The translations under genes and the position numbers were made by a program. Below, piece by piece: positions 33,814-43,292 of a DNA stretch of 64,000 nt; position 1 is the stretch's first letter; each line of letters starts with the position of its first letter. Below the pieces are notes generated by a model. It was not told the origin of the DNA. It saw nothing but the letters and a program-made list of their open reading frames with translations, and did no database searches. The stretch spans positions 522,811,362-522,875,361 of the forward strand of contig CM022297.1 of assembly GCA_011799875.1 (NCBI GenBank), given 5' to 3'. This stretch comes from Thinopyrum elongatum (lineage: Eukaryota; Streptophyta; Magnoliopsida; Poales; Poaceae).

Positions 33814-34984
33814 GTTGAACTTGTCACAAAAATGAAAACATAAGGTCTGGGCAATGGTTTAGAGTCATCCTAAATGTGAATTAAAGGAAGAATTCACATA
33901 GGAACTTTCAAAACCAATCCTACAACCCAAATGAAACAAAGGAAAATGTCCTATAGAATTCCATTCCTATGATATTCCTGTAAATTTCACCCGCTATGTA
34001 TGTAATTCCTGTAAAATTCATCATATAGTTAATTCCTAGGGAGAATGGAGCCTAAAAATTGGATTGACTCACTTAAAAAAAAGATCTCTCAATCTCTTTT
34101 GGGCTCATTTCACCCGCTAAAATTACCATATGGTGTCTGAACACTTTACTACCTAACAATTTCTGGAATGACTAAATTGCGCCTAGAAATTTCAAAGGTT
34201 TATATGGTGTATGTGTATAAGTTATTGGCATATTTTTGCACTAGTCATATTATAAGACAAAAAAAGTTACACACCATATACAACATAGTAGAAAAAAGAG
34301 AGCAAGATTTGACATTTGCGGTGAAGAAACTGACCAGGGTTTTAGCGCTCCTCGACACATAAACAAACCACTGCCCTGTTTGGAAAATAGGAATTTCATG
34401 GGAATGGGATCCTATAGGAATTGTTTCGTGGCGCCCTTTGAATTTTATGACTGGTTTTTAAAATTCTTTAAGTATCCTTTACATTGGATAATTATGAACA
34501 TTTTTTAAGTTTACGCTTTTACTTTGTTTGAAAAGTACGATCCAACACGTGTCTTTGACTCTCTTCCTCTGTTTTTTGGGCGACCCTCTCTCTCTCCTTA
34601 AGTAATAGTTTTCTGCAAAATTCCAATTGATCATCCAAACAACTATGCTACAGGAAATTTTGTATTTTAGATTTCTATGAGAATTTACATGACCTGCTTC
34701 ATATTTCTGCAGTATGGGAGCGGCGATAGCGGTACATCGGCGGCTCATTCTGGTGGCGGCAATATCGTTCGGTGGTCATGAACCTTAATGTAATTTTTAT
34801 TATGTTTGGGTGCTTTGTACTGTCGGTGAATCTTTACAATAGATATGATCTTTTTGGAAAAAGAAACTTTGCTATAGAAAATAATGAATTTTGGATTTTT
34901 GTGAAAATTTACAATACATGCTTCCGATTTCTACGGTTTCCATATTTTTATATTTTTCTTATCCCAATTCCAAACAGGCAAGTC
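33041..34984. other. Unassigned AT-rich spacer
   Basis: Contains a GA microsatellite (33773-33809). Segments around 33945-33990 (AATTCCATTCCTATGATATTC) and 34388-34425 (GGAATTTCATGGGAATGGG) are loosely inverse to one another and could be arms of a decayed MITE. Short open frames (34168-34362, 34772-35146) have no recognisable features. No gene, promoter or RNA is supported. Confidence 0.4.
33773..33809. repeat. (GA)n microsatellite
   Basis: About 18 uninterrupted AG units. Confidence 0.95.
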
Positions 34985-35300
34985 CAACACGGATCACCAA
35001 ATGGACGACACCAAATTTGGGCAGACAGCGCGCTGGTGCCAACCATCCAACCCTGGACACCAAACGTCCAGGCCATTTCAAAAAGACCGCACACCATCAC
35101 GGACGAAATCGAAGCAAAGTTTGATATATTACAACCAAACGGATGAAATTTACGCAAGTTCAACCTAAAGTTAAACTAATACTAATTTAAACAAGGCGAG
35201 TTACCGGTGTAGGGGTGGCCTCCGAGGTGACCGGCACCCCCATCGCTGTCCGTGCCACTGTCCAAGCTTTGTTACTGGCTATTCTTCCTACATATTTTTG
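34985..35300 (-). mobile_element. Possible 3' remnant of a Harbinger-like element
   Basis: The block CACCAAATTTGGGC followed by a long AT-rich stretch resembles the corresponding end of element C (41185-41300). No TIR or TSD is recognised and no ORF remains. Tentative. Confidence 0.3.
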
Positions 35301-36012
35301 GCCTTCAATCACATTTTAGCGCCGTCTGGAGCACGTGGTTGCCGATATGAACTTCTCATACGGGATCAATATGTAGCCGTGCTGAATATCCCACACAATA
35401 AAGTATGTTTAGCAATTCCAATCCGGATACTCACTGAGGGCAGAATCCTCATGTGCGGCCTCCCTTTAGCACATATACGTAACGGAGATCCTTCTCCTCC
35501 TCCGCAAAGAGGGCAGCCCTGGCCCCTGGGGAAGGCAAGCACTGCCCTGAAAGAAAAAACAGTATCGCACATGTGTCTCACTCGGCATGATATGCAGTCA
35601 CTACGATCCTACGCGTGCGTAGAGGCGAGCACTGCCCTTAATAACAGTCTGACACCTAGCAGACTGACTCGGAAAGCGACCGCGTGCAGCTCCGGCCGGC
35701 CGGCGACGTCATGCATGCGCATACGGCGCGGCCTGCGCGCGTACTTGGCCCGTCGTGTCGAGCAGGCGGAGGCGCCGGCCGCCGGGAGCCCTGCATGCCG
35801 ACCGGTGGGCGGTGGCTACGGGCGCAGTACGCACTAGCCGACTGAGTCGGCTGGATGAATGTCCGTGCCCTCGCAGTACCTGCACGTACCTGGATGGCTA
35901 GCGACCGATCAATGGCGGTGTGCAACAGTGGCGCACTTCGAAGATTAAAGGGACGTACGTGGTACATTCATGAGACGTCGCCATACAAACGTGCGTACGT
36001 GCCGCTACAAAG
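35301..36012. other. Unassigned GC-rich spacer
   Basis: A 179-codon plus-strand open frame (35298-35837) overlaps open frames on the minus strand. It shows no domain, biased composition from high GC, and no clear promoter. The duplicated phrase GAGGCGAGCACTGCCCT / GGCAAGCACTGCCCTGA (around 35535 and 35622) hints at an old local duplication. I do not call a gene. Confidence 0.35.
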
Positions 36013-36123
36013 TCGTCGTGCCGAATAGTCTTCGTCATCTAATGCTCTCTGAATGTACTGCTCCGTATTGAGTAGGCTGCCTACTCTATTCTCAAAAAAA
36101 AAAAAAAAAAAAAATCGTCGTGC
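36013..36123 (+). mobile_element. Tiny poly(A)-tailed retro-insertion
   Basis: A 93-bp insert (36022-36114) ends in 21 A residues (36094-36114) and is flanked by the 9-bp direct repeat TCGTCGTGC (36013-36021 and 36115-36123). Poly(A) plus TSD is the signature of LINE-type target-primed reverse transcription. The 72-bp body is too short to name: a 5'-truncated LINE, SINE or processed transcript. Confidence 0.75.
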
Positions 36124-36159
36124 TGGCAGGTACGTGCATGATGCACCTAGACTAGACGC

Positions 36160-36233
36160 TGCTGTACTACTCATCCTATAACTGAGCCACTGTGCTGATG
36201 TACTACTCATCCCTTAACTGAACCACTGTGCTG
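36160..36233. repeat. Two-unit tandem duplication (about 37 bp)
   Basis: The block GTACTACTCATCC-TAACTGA-CCACTGTGCTG occurs twice in succession with four or five differences. Confidence 0.7.
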
Positions 36234-36883
36234 CTGTCGTGCCTGCCTGCTCATCGGGCAGGCCGGTGTGCATATCACATGATAAAAAGTGTTGGCGGTT
36301 CATGTGTGTCGACTCGTAGTTGGTCAAAGAAATGGCTGATGGCGTGATTAGCTATTATTTACCTAGTATATACTCGTATGATTAGAAATCAAAGGGAGTA
36401 TAGCGAGCATCAAAAGGAAGAAAAGACCAAAGGAGCAAACCAGATGAAAATGAGTGATGCTGCGCTGCAGGAGCGGCGAAAGTAGACAGGAAAGAGACTG
36501 GAAACAGAATTACAGCCAGCCTTGCATCTACGCTGTCTGAAGACCGTATGTACACCAGCTGCTTTGCTCTCTTTCTCCGGTTTTTCGTGGGCATCGGCCG
36601 GCTTTCCCTTTCGGAGCTGCGCGGCCCTCCACGCGTCGAATCCATCATAAACCATGTATATGTACTCCTACTACCATACAGTACATGCATGATGCATGCA
36701 TTCATGTAGTGCATGTGCGTACATCGAGGTCCTCGTGTATGTACGTAGACGACAAGAACACAACGGACATGTATAGAAATGCATACATGGAGCATTCTTC
36801 CCTTGCTTTCCATCTCCTCGAGTCAAAGAAGGGAGGGAAACCGGCTTACTCAGGTTCACGAGGCAAATAGGCCCAGAGGCAGC
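36234..36883. other. Unassigned spacer
   Basis: About 650 bp. A 143-codon minus-strand open frame (36382-36813) overlaps others and carries no recognisable domain. TGCATGCA-type palindromes cluster at 36685-36720. Nothing else is supported. Confidence 0.35.
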
Positions 36884-38071
36884 TTAGAGCATCTCTAGCA
36901 GACACCGTATAACGTGCGAACTCGTATAATTCCGGCGAGTATACGGGTTCGGCCCAATTTTCTGACCAGAACAGAGCCCGTATACTCGTCCGGCCCGTAA
37001 AAAAATTTACCGCGGCCCGCAAACCTCACCCCCGAAGCCGTATAACTACGGGTTTGCGGGGCAGATACGGGTCGAAACCCTATCCCCCCGCCACCGCGTT
37101 TTCCCGCAATTCCCCACTCCCTCCCTCGCATTTCTCGCCGCCGGTGAGCCCACTTCCGCCTCCAGCCGCCATATGGGGCCGCATGTGGAGCTCCGGCTGC
37201 AGCTCCGGCGGGGGCGGCGACCCCGAGCGCGAGGGGTGTGTCCGCGCGGACGGCGCGAGGAAGCGCGCGGCCCGAAAGTGGACGAACCAAGGCCTTGAGC
37301 CGCCGTCGAGGCTCCTCCGTCGAGAGACGGAGGAGTACGCCCGCCGGCACGGGCGGACACCCTCCTCTGCCGCGGGCTCTTCCTCCGCCGCGGGGGGCCC
37401 TTCCGGCGCGGCGCTTCTCCCCGTGAAGAGGGAGTGGGCGGAGGAGACGGAGGACCTCGAGCTCGTCGCCGTCAAGCAGGAGCCGGAGGAGATCGCGGAC
37501 CGCGGCGTCGTCGGGCCCGAAGATTACGTCGGCGATGATGTCGACGCGGTCACGGCCGCCATTGCCGAACGGAGCTTGCGCGAGGAGGAGAAGCGCCGCC
37601 GCCACGACAAGGAGCTCGAAGACCTCCTGTTCAAGCAGGCGGTCGCGGCCAACCTCGCCGCGAAGGACAAGGACGACGAGTGGCGGCGCATCCGCGAGGA
37701 GCAGAGGGAGAAGTTCATCGACCTCGTGAGTTCATACGAGGAGGACTGAGCTCCTCCACCACGTCGTCCTCGGCTGCGAGCTCATACATTTTGGTACATC
37801 GACCTCGGCCTCGCCGCCGCGAGATCCCCCACCCCCCTTAGTAGTACTAGCAGTAGTAGAATGTAGTATGTATGATCATGTAGTATGTGATGAACTGTGA
37901 ATGATCAGTGTGGTTGCAATTTCTCCCTCGAAAGTTTTTTTCAAATTATACAGTTTCATATATGGGGTCTATTCTGCAGCGCACGATTTCACCCCGCAAA
38001 ATAGATCTTCATCGAACTGTGAACTCCTTATGTGGGTCGGCATTATATGGGATCTGCTAGAGATGCTCTTA
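36884..38071 (+). mobile_element. Harbinger-like element D with an intact ORF
   Basis: A 1182-bp element (36887-38068) flanked by TTA at 36884-36886 and 38069-38071. TIRs are GAGCATCTCTAGCAGA at the left and its exact inverse complement at the right, with weaker similarity for a further 10 bases. A 3-bp TTA TSD and this TIR class point to PIF/Harbinger. It carries one GC-rich ORF (37183-37749) and no transposase, so it is non-autonomous. Confidence 0.85.
37183..37749 (+). CDS. 188-aa cargo ORF of Harbinger-like element D
   Basis: The first ATG in frame is at 37183; the frame is open further upstream but without ATG. The product has a Gly/Ser-rich start, a basic segment (ARKRAARKWTNQGLEPP), an Ala/Ser-rich linker and an acidic middle (KREWAEETEDLELVAVKQEP). 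It ends in a highly charged C-terminal helix (EEEKRRRHDKELEDLLFKQA to SSYEED). There is no DDE, Myb/SANT or zinc-binding motif that I can see. The frame is intact over 567 bp in very GC-rich DNA while neighbouring elements have decayed ORFs. The DNA upstream holds the TIR and a GC-rich leader. Function is unknown; it might be a transposition accessory protein or a captured host fragment. Chance openness due to GC content cannot be excluded. Confidence 0.55.
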   Translation: MWSSGCSSGGGGDPEREGCVRADGARKRAARKWTNQGLEPPSRLLRRETEEYARRHGRTPSSAAGSSSAAGGPSGAALLPVKREWAEETEDLELVAVKQEPEEIADRGVVGPEDYVGDDVDAVTAAIAERSLREEEKRRRHDKELEDLLFKQAVAANLAAKDKDDEWRRIREEQREKFIDLVSSYEED

Positions 38072-38212
38072 GGCACGTACGGATTGATCGATGCAGTGCG
38101 TGCATGGGTGATCACGCAAACTTGTCCATGACCTTGGCCTTGGGTAGAGCTGTAGCTTATAGCTGGGGTATTTGAGAGGAAATACCAATGCGCCTATACA
38201 TATCCAAGTGTG

Positions 38213-39429
38213 TAAGAGCATCTACAGCCGGGTGTCTCAAACCCGCCTCATACGTCCGGACAGACAGCCCGGTCAGTGACCTGTCACAAAAAACCAACCC
38301 AGACGGACGCCACAAACGGACCTCAAATGACCGGCCCGACCGGCACCCCTCATATCCAACTCAAGTGTAGGGCGAATATGGGGCGCCCGTGCATATCTGC
38401 CACGTTGGACCTAGCCCACGCTGGCCCACCCGACACCACATATATTCCTCCCCATCCGCTCCTCGGACGGAACCCTAGCCGCTTCACTTCACTCCCCTCC
38501 ACTTCCCTCCGCCACCCAAACTCCAGTCCGGCGATCGCCTGCCTTCTCCGGCATGGCGGGCAGCGGATCCGACGACCATAAGTACAGATCCGCCGAATGG
38601 GGTGTCGTCCCGTGCGGTTTGGAGGAGACAATGGCCGTCCGCATTGCACTCCGCCGCTCCTGGGAGGACAACGCCCGACCGACGGCGGATCTGTCCGGCA
38701 CGAGTCTATTGCGTCGGCACATCAGGCGCTCGGATCCTCCGGCGCTGGATCATCGCGGTCCTCTCGAGAGCCTTCCAATCTCCCTTTCCCCATCACCGGC
38801 CAACTGGAGTATGTGTCCTACTAGGACCAGTGTGCTTGCCGTGGGAAGGAGAGGATGAGGGTCGCCGAGGCCCGACTCGCTGCCGAGATGGCAGCAGCGG
38901 AGGCAGCTGATGCGCTGTGCGGGCTGCTACAGAGGATGAAGCCATCCGCGCCCGCATTGTAAAGAAGCGGCAGCAAAGGAATACGCGTGCCCTCATCCAA
39001 GAGTTATATCGGGTTGTCCGTGCCATGGCCGGACTGTCTCCCAAGGAGGACAGCCACTGGTCGGACAACTCAGGCGATGAGTAGATCCGGCTCGATCCAT
39101 ACTGCGCTTTCGAACACTACTTACGCAAGCAGGACGGTAAGGAAAGTCGGGAAGGGCAAGGGCAGCCGTGGATGAGCTAGCATGTAGGTAAAACATGCCA
39201 AATTTTGATAGTCCCATGGCATGTCCTGATGTAGTAGCTGGACGATGTGTGTAATGCATCATTTATGTAGTTGCATTAGTTTGTATGAATTTAAGGTATG
39301 TTAATTGAGGTGTCCGATTGTTATAAGGGAAATTTGAGACGTGACCGATCAGTGTCCGTGGACGTGTCCGGTTGCGTCCGCGGATGTTTGAGGGGCTGGA
39401 TTTGCCAAGTCCTGTTGTAGATGTTGTAA
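38213..39429 (+). mobile_element. Harbinger-like element A
   Basis: A 1211-bp element (38216-39426) flanked by TAA (38213-38215 and 39427-39429). Left TIR GAGCATCTACAGCCGG; the right end is TTGTAGATGTTG, an imperfect inverse. It has a TATA-like CATATATT near 38438, an ORF remnant at 38553-39180 and a 3' region of about 250 bp. Its right-hand TAA is also the left TAA of element B. Confidence 0.82.
38553..39180 (+). pseudogene. Cargo ORF of element A (homologous to that of element C)
   Basis: Starts at an ATG in good context (CCGGCATGG). The first 47 codons (GSDDHKYRSAEWGVVPC, MAVRIALRRSWED) align with the ORF of element C (GSDSNHFGSVDWGVIPC, MDVRIALRRPRED). The frame changes near 38690, continues through CACRGKERM and an Ala/Glu-rich helix, changes again near 38940, then runs through VRAMAGLSPKED and LDPYCAFEHYLRKQDGKE to a stop at 39178-39180 (GQPWMS). 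Two TAG codons interrupt it. About 209 aa before decay. No known domain. Conservation between two independent insertions indicates that it was a real protein. Confidence 0.7.
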
Positions 39430-40578
39430 GAGCATCTACAATCGGACCTCTCAAACCCGCCTCATACGCCCGGGCGGGCCGCCCGGTCACTGTCCGGTCA
39501 TGATTTTTTGACCCGGACGGACCCCTCAAACGCCCGGGCTGACCGGCACCCCCCATATCCAGCCCAAATATGGCGCGGATATGGGGCGCCAGGGCACGCC
39601 CGCCACGTCGGCCTAACGGCGTGGCCCCACACGGAAACGCCCGGAAACCCGGCGGTCCGACGGACGCCGCGTCCGTCGCCGTCGTGTGAACGCCGCGTGG
39701 CGCTGCTCCGGCTCGCCGCCCAAGACGAAATCCGGCTATTTAAGCCGGCCGGCGTCCCGCAACCCTAACCCATCCCCCTTCCCCCCTCTCCGTGCCGCCA
39801 GTCCGAGCCCATCCACCTCCTCCCTCTCCCGCTTCGGCGCTCTACCCACTCTCCGGCACTCCGCCATGGTCCGGAGCAAGATCACATATTATGCCATGCT
39901 GACACCGGAGCGCCGCTATGAGATCCAGCAGCAGATCCGGGCGAGGGAAGCCGCGCGCGCTGCCCGCATCACTGTTGGGCTGCCTCCGGACTCGCCGGAG
40001 CCAGAGGAGGAGGAGTAGCAGCCGAGGAAAGAGGAGGAGGAGGAGATGGCTCCGATGGAGGTGGAGGTGGCGGAGGAGCCGGACCAGCAGGTGCCGCCCT
40101 TCAACATGTAGTAGGCGGAGGCGGAGTTCGCCGTCGCCCAGTCCGACGAGATGGCTGAGCAGCAGTCCATCCTTGAGTCCATCCAGGATGAGGCCTATGT
40201 GGAGGCCAACCGGGCGTTCCTCCGGCGGTAGCAGGCGGAGTCCGACGCGCTCTTCGCCGAGCTCGACGCGGAAATAGAGGCGGAGGAGGCCGGAGCAGAG
40301 CAGCCGAAGGCGCCGGAGATGCAGCTGCCGCCCATGATGCCGGAGCCGGGCACGGAGATCGTCGACATCTCCGACGACGAGTAGCCAGTTGATCGACGTA
40401 GTACGTAGGTTTATTTTAGTTTGCATGTCTTTGTATGTATTTGAGAATCCAATATGAGAAGTCCGGATGCAACATGCGAAATTTGAGGTGTGCCCGGTCA
40501 CTGTCCGCGGACGCGGCCGGGCGCGTCCGCGGGCGTTTGAGGGGCCGGATTTGCCATATGTGGATGTAGATGCTCTAA
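39427..40578 (+). mobile_element. Harbinger-like element B, adjacent to element A
   Basis: A 1146-bp element (39430-40575) with TAA at 39427-39429 and 40576-40578. TIRs are GAGCATCTACA at the left and its exact inverse TGTAGATGCTC at the right. Similar subterminal DNA to element A (CTCAAACCCGCCTCATACG; TTTGAGGGGC-GGATTTGCC). TATA-like CTATTTAAG at about 39737. One of A and B inserted into the TAA target at the other's end. Confidence 0.85.
39866..40384 (+). pseudogene. Cargo ORF of element B, interrupted by TAG codons only
   Basis: The ATG at 39866 (CCGCCATGG context) opens a 172-codon frame ending at 40382-40384 after VDISDDE. It begins MVRSKITYYAMLTPERRYEI and carries a Glu-rich middle (EVEVAEEPDQQVPPFNM), a helical segment (DEMAEQQSILESIQDEAYVE) and an acidic end. 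There is no frameshift, but four in-frame TAG codons occur at 40016, 40109, 40112 and 40229. All could derive from CAG. No known domain. Its position in the element matches the ORFs of elements A, D and F, but its sequence is different. Confidence 0.65.
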
Positions 40579-40885
40579 GTACTGGAGCTATGTGAGTATC
40601 TAGGGTCTCCTGAGTACTTAGCCAGAACCACAGAAAACCAACTTAGATTAAGAATGTATTTTCTCCGTGTTTGCTAATTAACATGTGCATGAAAAAAAAT
40701 GTGGCGACCGTCATTTTTTCCGCATTGCGCGATGTCAAAAGCGGGGACATGTGTGGAGTTCCGGTGACAAGCGTCGACCACGGTGAGGCCGAGCCATAGA
40801 CGAGCGAGAACCGGTGTTAGCCGCACTGACGCGGTGGGGGGGGGGGGGGGGGGTGGTTCGCGCACAAGTCGTGTTGTCTGTGTGT

Positions 40886-40920
<35 letters not shown>

Positions 40921-41165
40921 GCGTGGACCGCTCAGCCGTGGTTGGCGGGAGGGGCGATGCAGTTGGAGGAAAAAGAAGAAGGTGAGGTTGAAGATGAATA
41001 GTGCCCTAATTTATTTTTGGCAGTTGGATCTAGATTTAAGATTTGGTGGTCCTGAAAAAATCACGGACGCAGAAAAAGTTTACAGGTACTTGACAATCCA
41101 TTGGACAGCTTAACCGTTATAGACATTTGTAGCTTGGACCTGTTTTGACCGTTATTTCCAGCTCG
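40579..41165. other. Spacer with long poly-G tracts
   Basis: Unassigned DNA between two Harbinger-like elements. G tracts of 18 (40836-40853) and 33 (40886-40918) bases separate short unique sequence. Open frames across the tracts are artefacts of the G runs. No gene is supported. Confidence 0.5.
40836..40918 (+). repeat. Poly-G tracts (G18 and G33)
   Basis: Uninterrupted G runs at 40836-40853 and 40886-40918. They could form G-quadruplexes. Exact lengths are unreliable in any sequencing technology. Confidence 0.9.
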
Positions 41166-41393
41166 GAGCATCTACGGCCCTGTACACCAAATTTGGGCTC
41201 GAATAGGCCCAGACTCGTCCACGGACACCGACTGGTCAGAACTTACATATTTTTTCACACAATCGGATACTATAATTAGCCAACCTCAAATCCATACAAA
41301 CACTTGCAACATAACGTAAACTCAAATCCGTTCGGCTAAAATAAGCACATGTTATCGGACTATCAAACTTTGGCATGTTCTACCTACATACTA

Positions 41394-42021
41394 CTATGAA
41401 TCATCCATGGCTACCCTTGTCCTTCCCCTTCCCGGGCGGCGGCGTCCTTGTCGTCTTTCTCGCGGAAGTAGCGCTCAAAAGCACAAAATGGATCAAGCCA
41501 GGTCTGCTCTTCGTTGAAATTGAGCGACCCGTCGCTGTCCTACTTCTCCTCTTTGGGGGATCGTCCGGCCATGGCACAGACCGCCTGATTTTGCTCTCGG
41601 GCGAGGGCACGCATTTTCCTCCTGTGCCGCTTCTTTAGAATGCGAGCTTGGATGTCTTCCTCCTCTGCGGCAGCGCGCGCCGCCACATGCGCCGCCTCCG
41701 CCTCCGCCATGTCGGCAGCGAGGCGGTCCTCGGCCACATCCTCTCCTTCCCATGACAGGCACACCGGTCTCTGTAACACTCATACCCCGGCGGACCGGAG
41801 ATGGGGAGGCTAACGGACCGCGATGCTCCAGCCTTGGTAGAGCCGAGCACCCGCACCCGTTGCGCTGGCGCAATGGATGCATGCCACTTCGTTGGTCGGG
41901 CGCAGTCCTCCCGGGGGCGGCGGAGGGCAATGCGGACGTCCATAGCCTCCTTCATCAAGCATGGAATGACACCCCAGTCGACGGATCCGAAGTGGTTGGA
42001 GTCAGATCCTTTGTCCGTCAT
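41394..42021 (-). pseudogene. Cargo ORF of element C (homologue of element A)
   Basis: Read from ATG at 42021: MTDKGSDSNHFGSVDWGVIP, then a conserved DVRIALRRPRED block, then SISGPPGYECY-like and CACHGKERM. A frame change near 41745 leads into an Ala/Glu-rich helix (LAADMAEAEAAHVAARAAAE), a basic block (KKRHRRKMRALAREQNQ) and CAMAGRSPKEEK. A stop follows, then the conserved end (LDPFCAFERYF, PWMIHS). About 209 codons. The pattern and both termini match element A. No known domain. Confidence 0.68.
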
Positions 42022-42027
42022 GCCATT

Positions 42028-42330
42028 TGTTATGTTGTGATCCAAATTCAAGTATAAAGATAAAGGCTATCTTTTGATGAGCGAGCGAAGCGAGGCCCGA
42101 TCAGTATTGACCTAGGTCACCGTTGTTATATATACCTCTTGTAAGCCACCACACGGGATCAATTGTCAATCCCTGGTGTTTGTAACCTCCCTCGATATAG
42201 TGAAGATTTGTTGGCTGGCGCCCGTGATTTTTTCCCTTTCATGATGGAGGGGTTTTCCACGTTAAATCCTTGTGTCCCTGTGTTTGATTTTTTTCTTCAT
42301 CGTGTTTGATTACGTGTCATATCTCTAACA
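42028..42330. mobile_element. Short solo LTR-like insertion in element C
   Basis: About 303 bp starting TGTTATG and ending CTCTAACA (TG...CA in either orientation), with GGGTTTTCCACGTTAAATCC typical of Copia R/U5 DNA. Comparison with element A shows that element C is continuous on either side, so this is an insertion immediately upstream of the start codon. Flanking 5-mers (CCATT, CCGGG) do not match, so the TSD has decayed or the ends are off by a few bases. Confidence 0.55.
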
Positions 42331-42639
42331 CCGGGGAAGCCTGGAGCTCACTGGAAATGAACTTGGGGGCGGACGGGAGTGAAGTGGCGTGGATAGGATT
42401 TGGTCTGTTAAAAAAGACGAACAAATATACGTGGGGTTGGAGTGGGCCAGTGTGGGCCAGATACGACACGGCAGACATATCCGGGCCTCCTTTATCCATT
42501 TTAGATTTGGCTTGGATATCAAGGGGCCTGATCAGCCCGGGCGTTAAGATCGGTTTGGCGCACCATAGTGGACGGCATTTTTTACCGGTCAGCGACCGGG
42601 CAGGGCAGCCCACCCGGACGGTTCGCGGTTAGCTCACCC

Positions 42640-42976
42640 CATCCGTGCACAACAGCTAGCGGAGTTTAACAAGTGTTCCCAAATTTGAGGCAGATCACAT
42701 ACATGGACATGCGCATACCGATGCACGTGTCACGTGTGATGCCCCAAAAACATTCAGCTAATTTAAATACGTGCAACTGACCATACTATACAAGTGGTTT
42801 GCAGAATCCACCGTCAGATGGAACAGTTAGCAGCAGCGCCAAACTGTTTGCCCCAACAAAAGGTGCAGGAGATCGCTGTTCAAAACAAAGCTTTCGCCTA
42901 AAAAGGGCTCGAGATCGGTCTAATTAACAATGCTTACGTTCACGCGCTAAGCACGAGAGACATGCCTGTTTATTAG
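42640..42976. other. Unassigned spacer
   Basis: About 340 bp. Nothing recognised. Confidence 0.35.
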
Positions 42977-43240
42977 TACTACAACCTTCGTCCTGATTTA
43001 CTAGTCATCCTCATATTCTGTATTTTTCCTTTTTGCGGAAGGGGGTCATATTTTAACCATGATTTTAACTAATAAATTATATTTTATATGTAGGAAAAAT
43101 AATATATTGAAAACTACATTCAAATATGAATCTAACAACATAATTTTTGATGACATGCATTAACATTTTGCTAGTCAAATATATGATCAAACATTAACTC
43201 AACGTAGCATGAAAACTAGTAAACCAGAACAGAGGTAGTA
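42977..43240. mobile_element. Stowaway-like MITE
   Basis: About 264 bp, starting TACTACAACCTTCGTCCTG and ending in the imperfect inverse (CCAGAACAGAGGTAGTA). Both inner borders contain TTACTAGT / ACTAGTAA. An AT-rich core with inverted symmetry and no ORF fits a Tc1/Mariner-type Stowaway MITE related to the CTCCCTCCGT family. The TA target is part of the terminal TA. Confidence 0.65.
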
Positions 43241-43292
43241 ATGCGTAGAGATCATCTTTTGAGATGATCCGATGGCTGATTAGCCGCATGCC

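Larger units (their letters stand above)
41166..42630 (-). mobile_element. Harbinger-like element C, same family as element A
   Basis: One end is GAGCATCTAC at 41166. The ORF (42021 down to 41394) and the 5' region up to about 42600 (CTGGCCCACACTGGCCCAC, CGTATATTTG TATA-like, CACTTCACTCCC) parallel element A in inverse orientation. The far TIR is not recognisable and no TSD was found, so the right boundary is approximate. A short solo LTR-like insert separates the promoter region from the start codon. Confidence 0.65.

Noticed and set aside
35298..35837. A 179-codon plus-strand open frame
   Set aside because: It overlaps other open frames on the opposite strand, shows no domain, and is explained by GC-rich composition.
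36895..37605. A 236-codon minus-strand open frame opposite the ORF of element D
   Set aside because: It is a shadow of the plus-strand ORF in very GC-rich DNA and runs into the TIR.
39842..40501. A 219-codon minus-strand open frame rich in Leu and Arg in element B
   Set aside because: It is the antisense of the plus-strand cargo ORF and ignores that ORF's start context and its homologous layout in sister elements.
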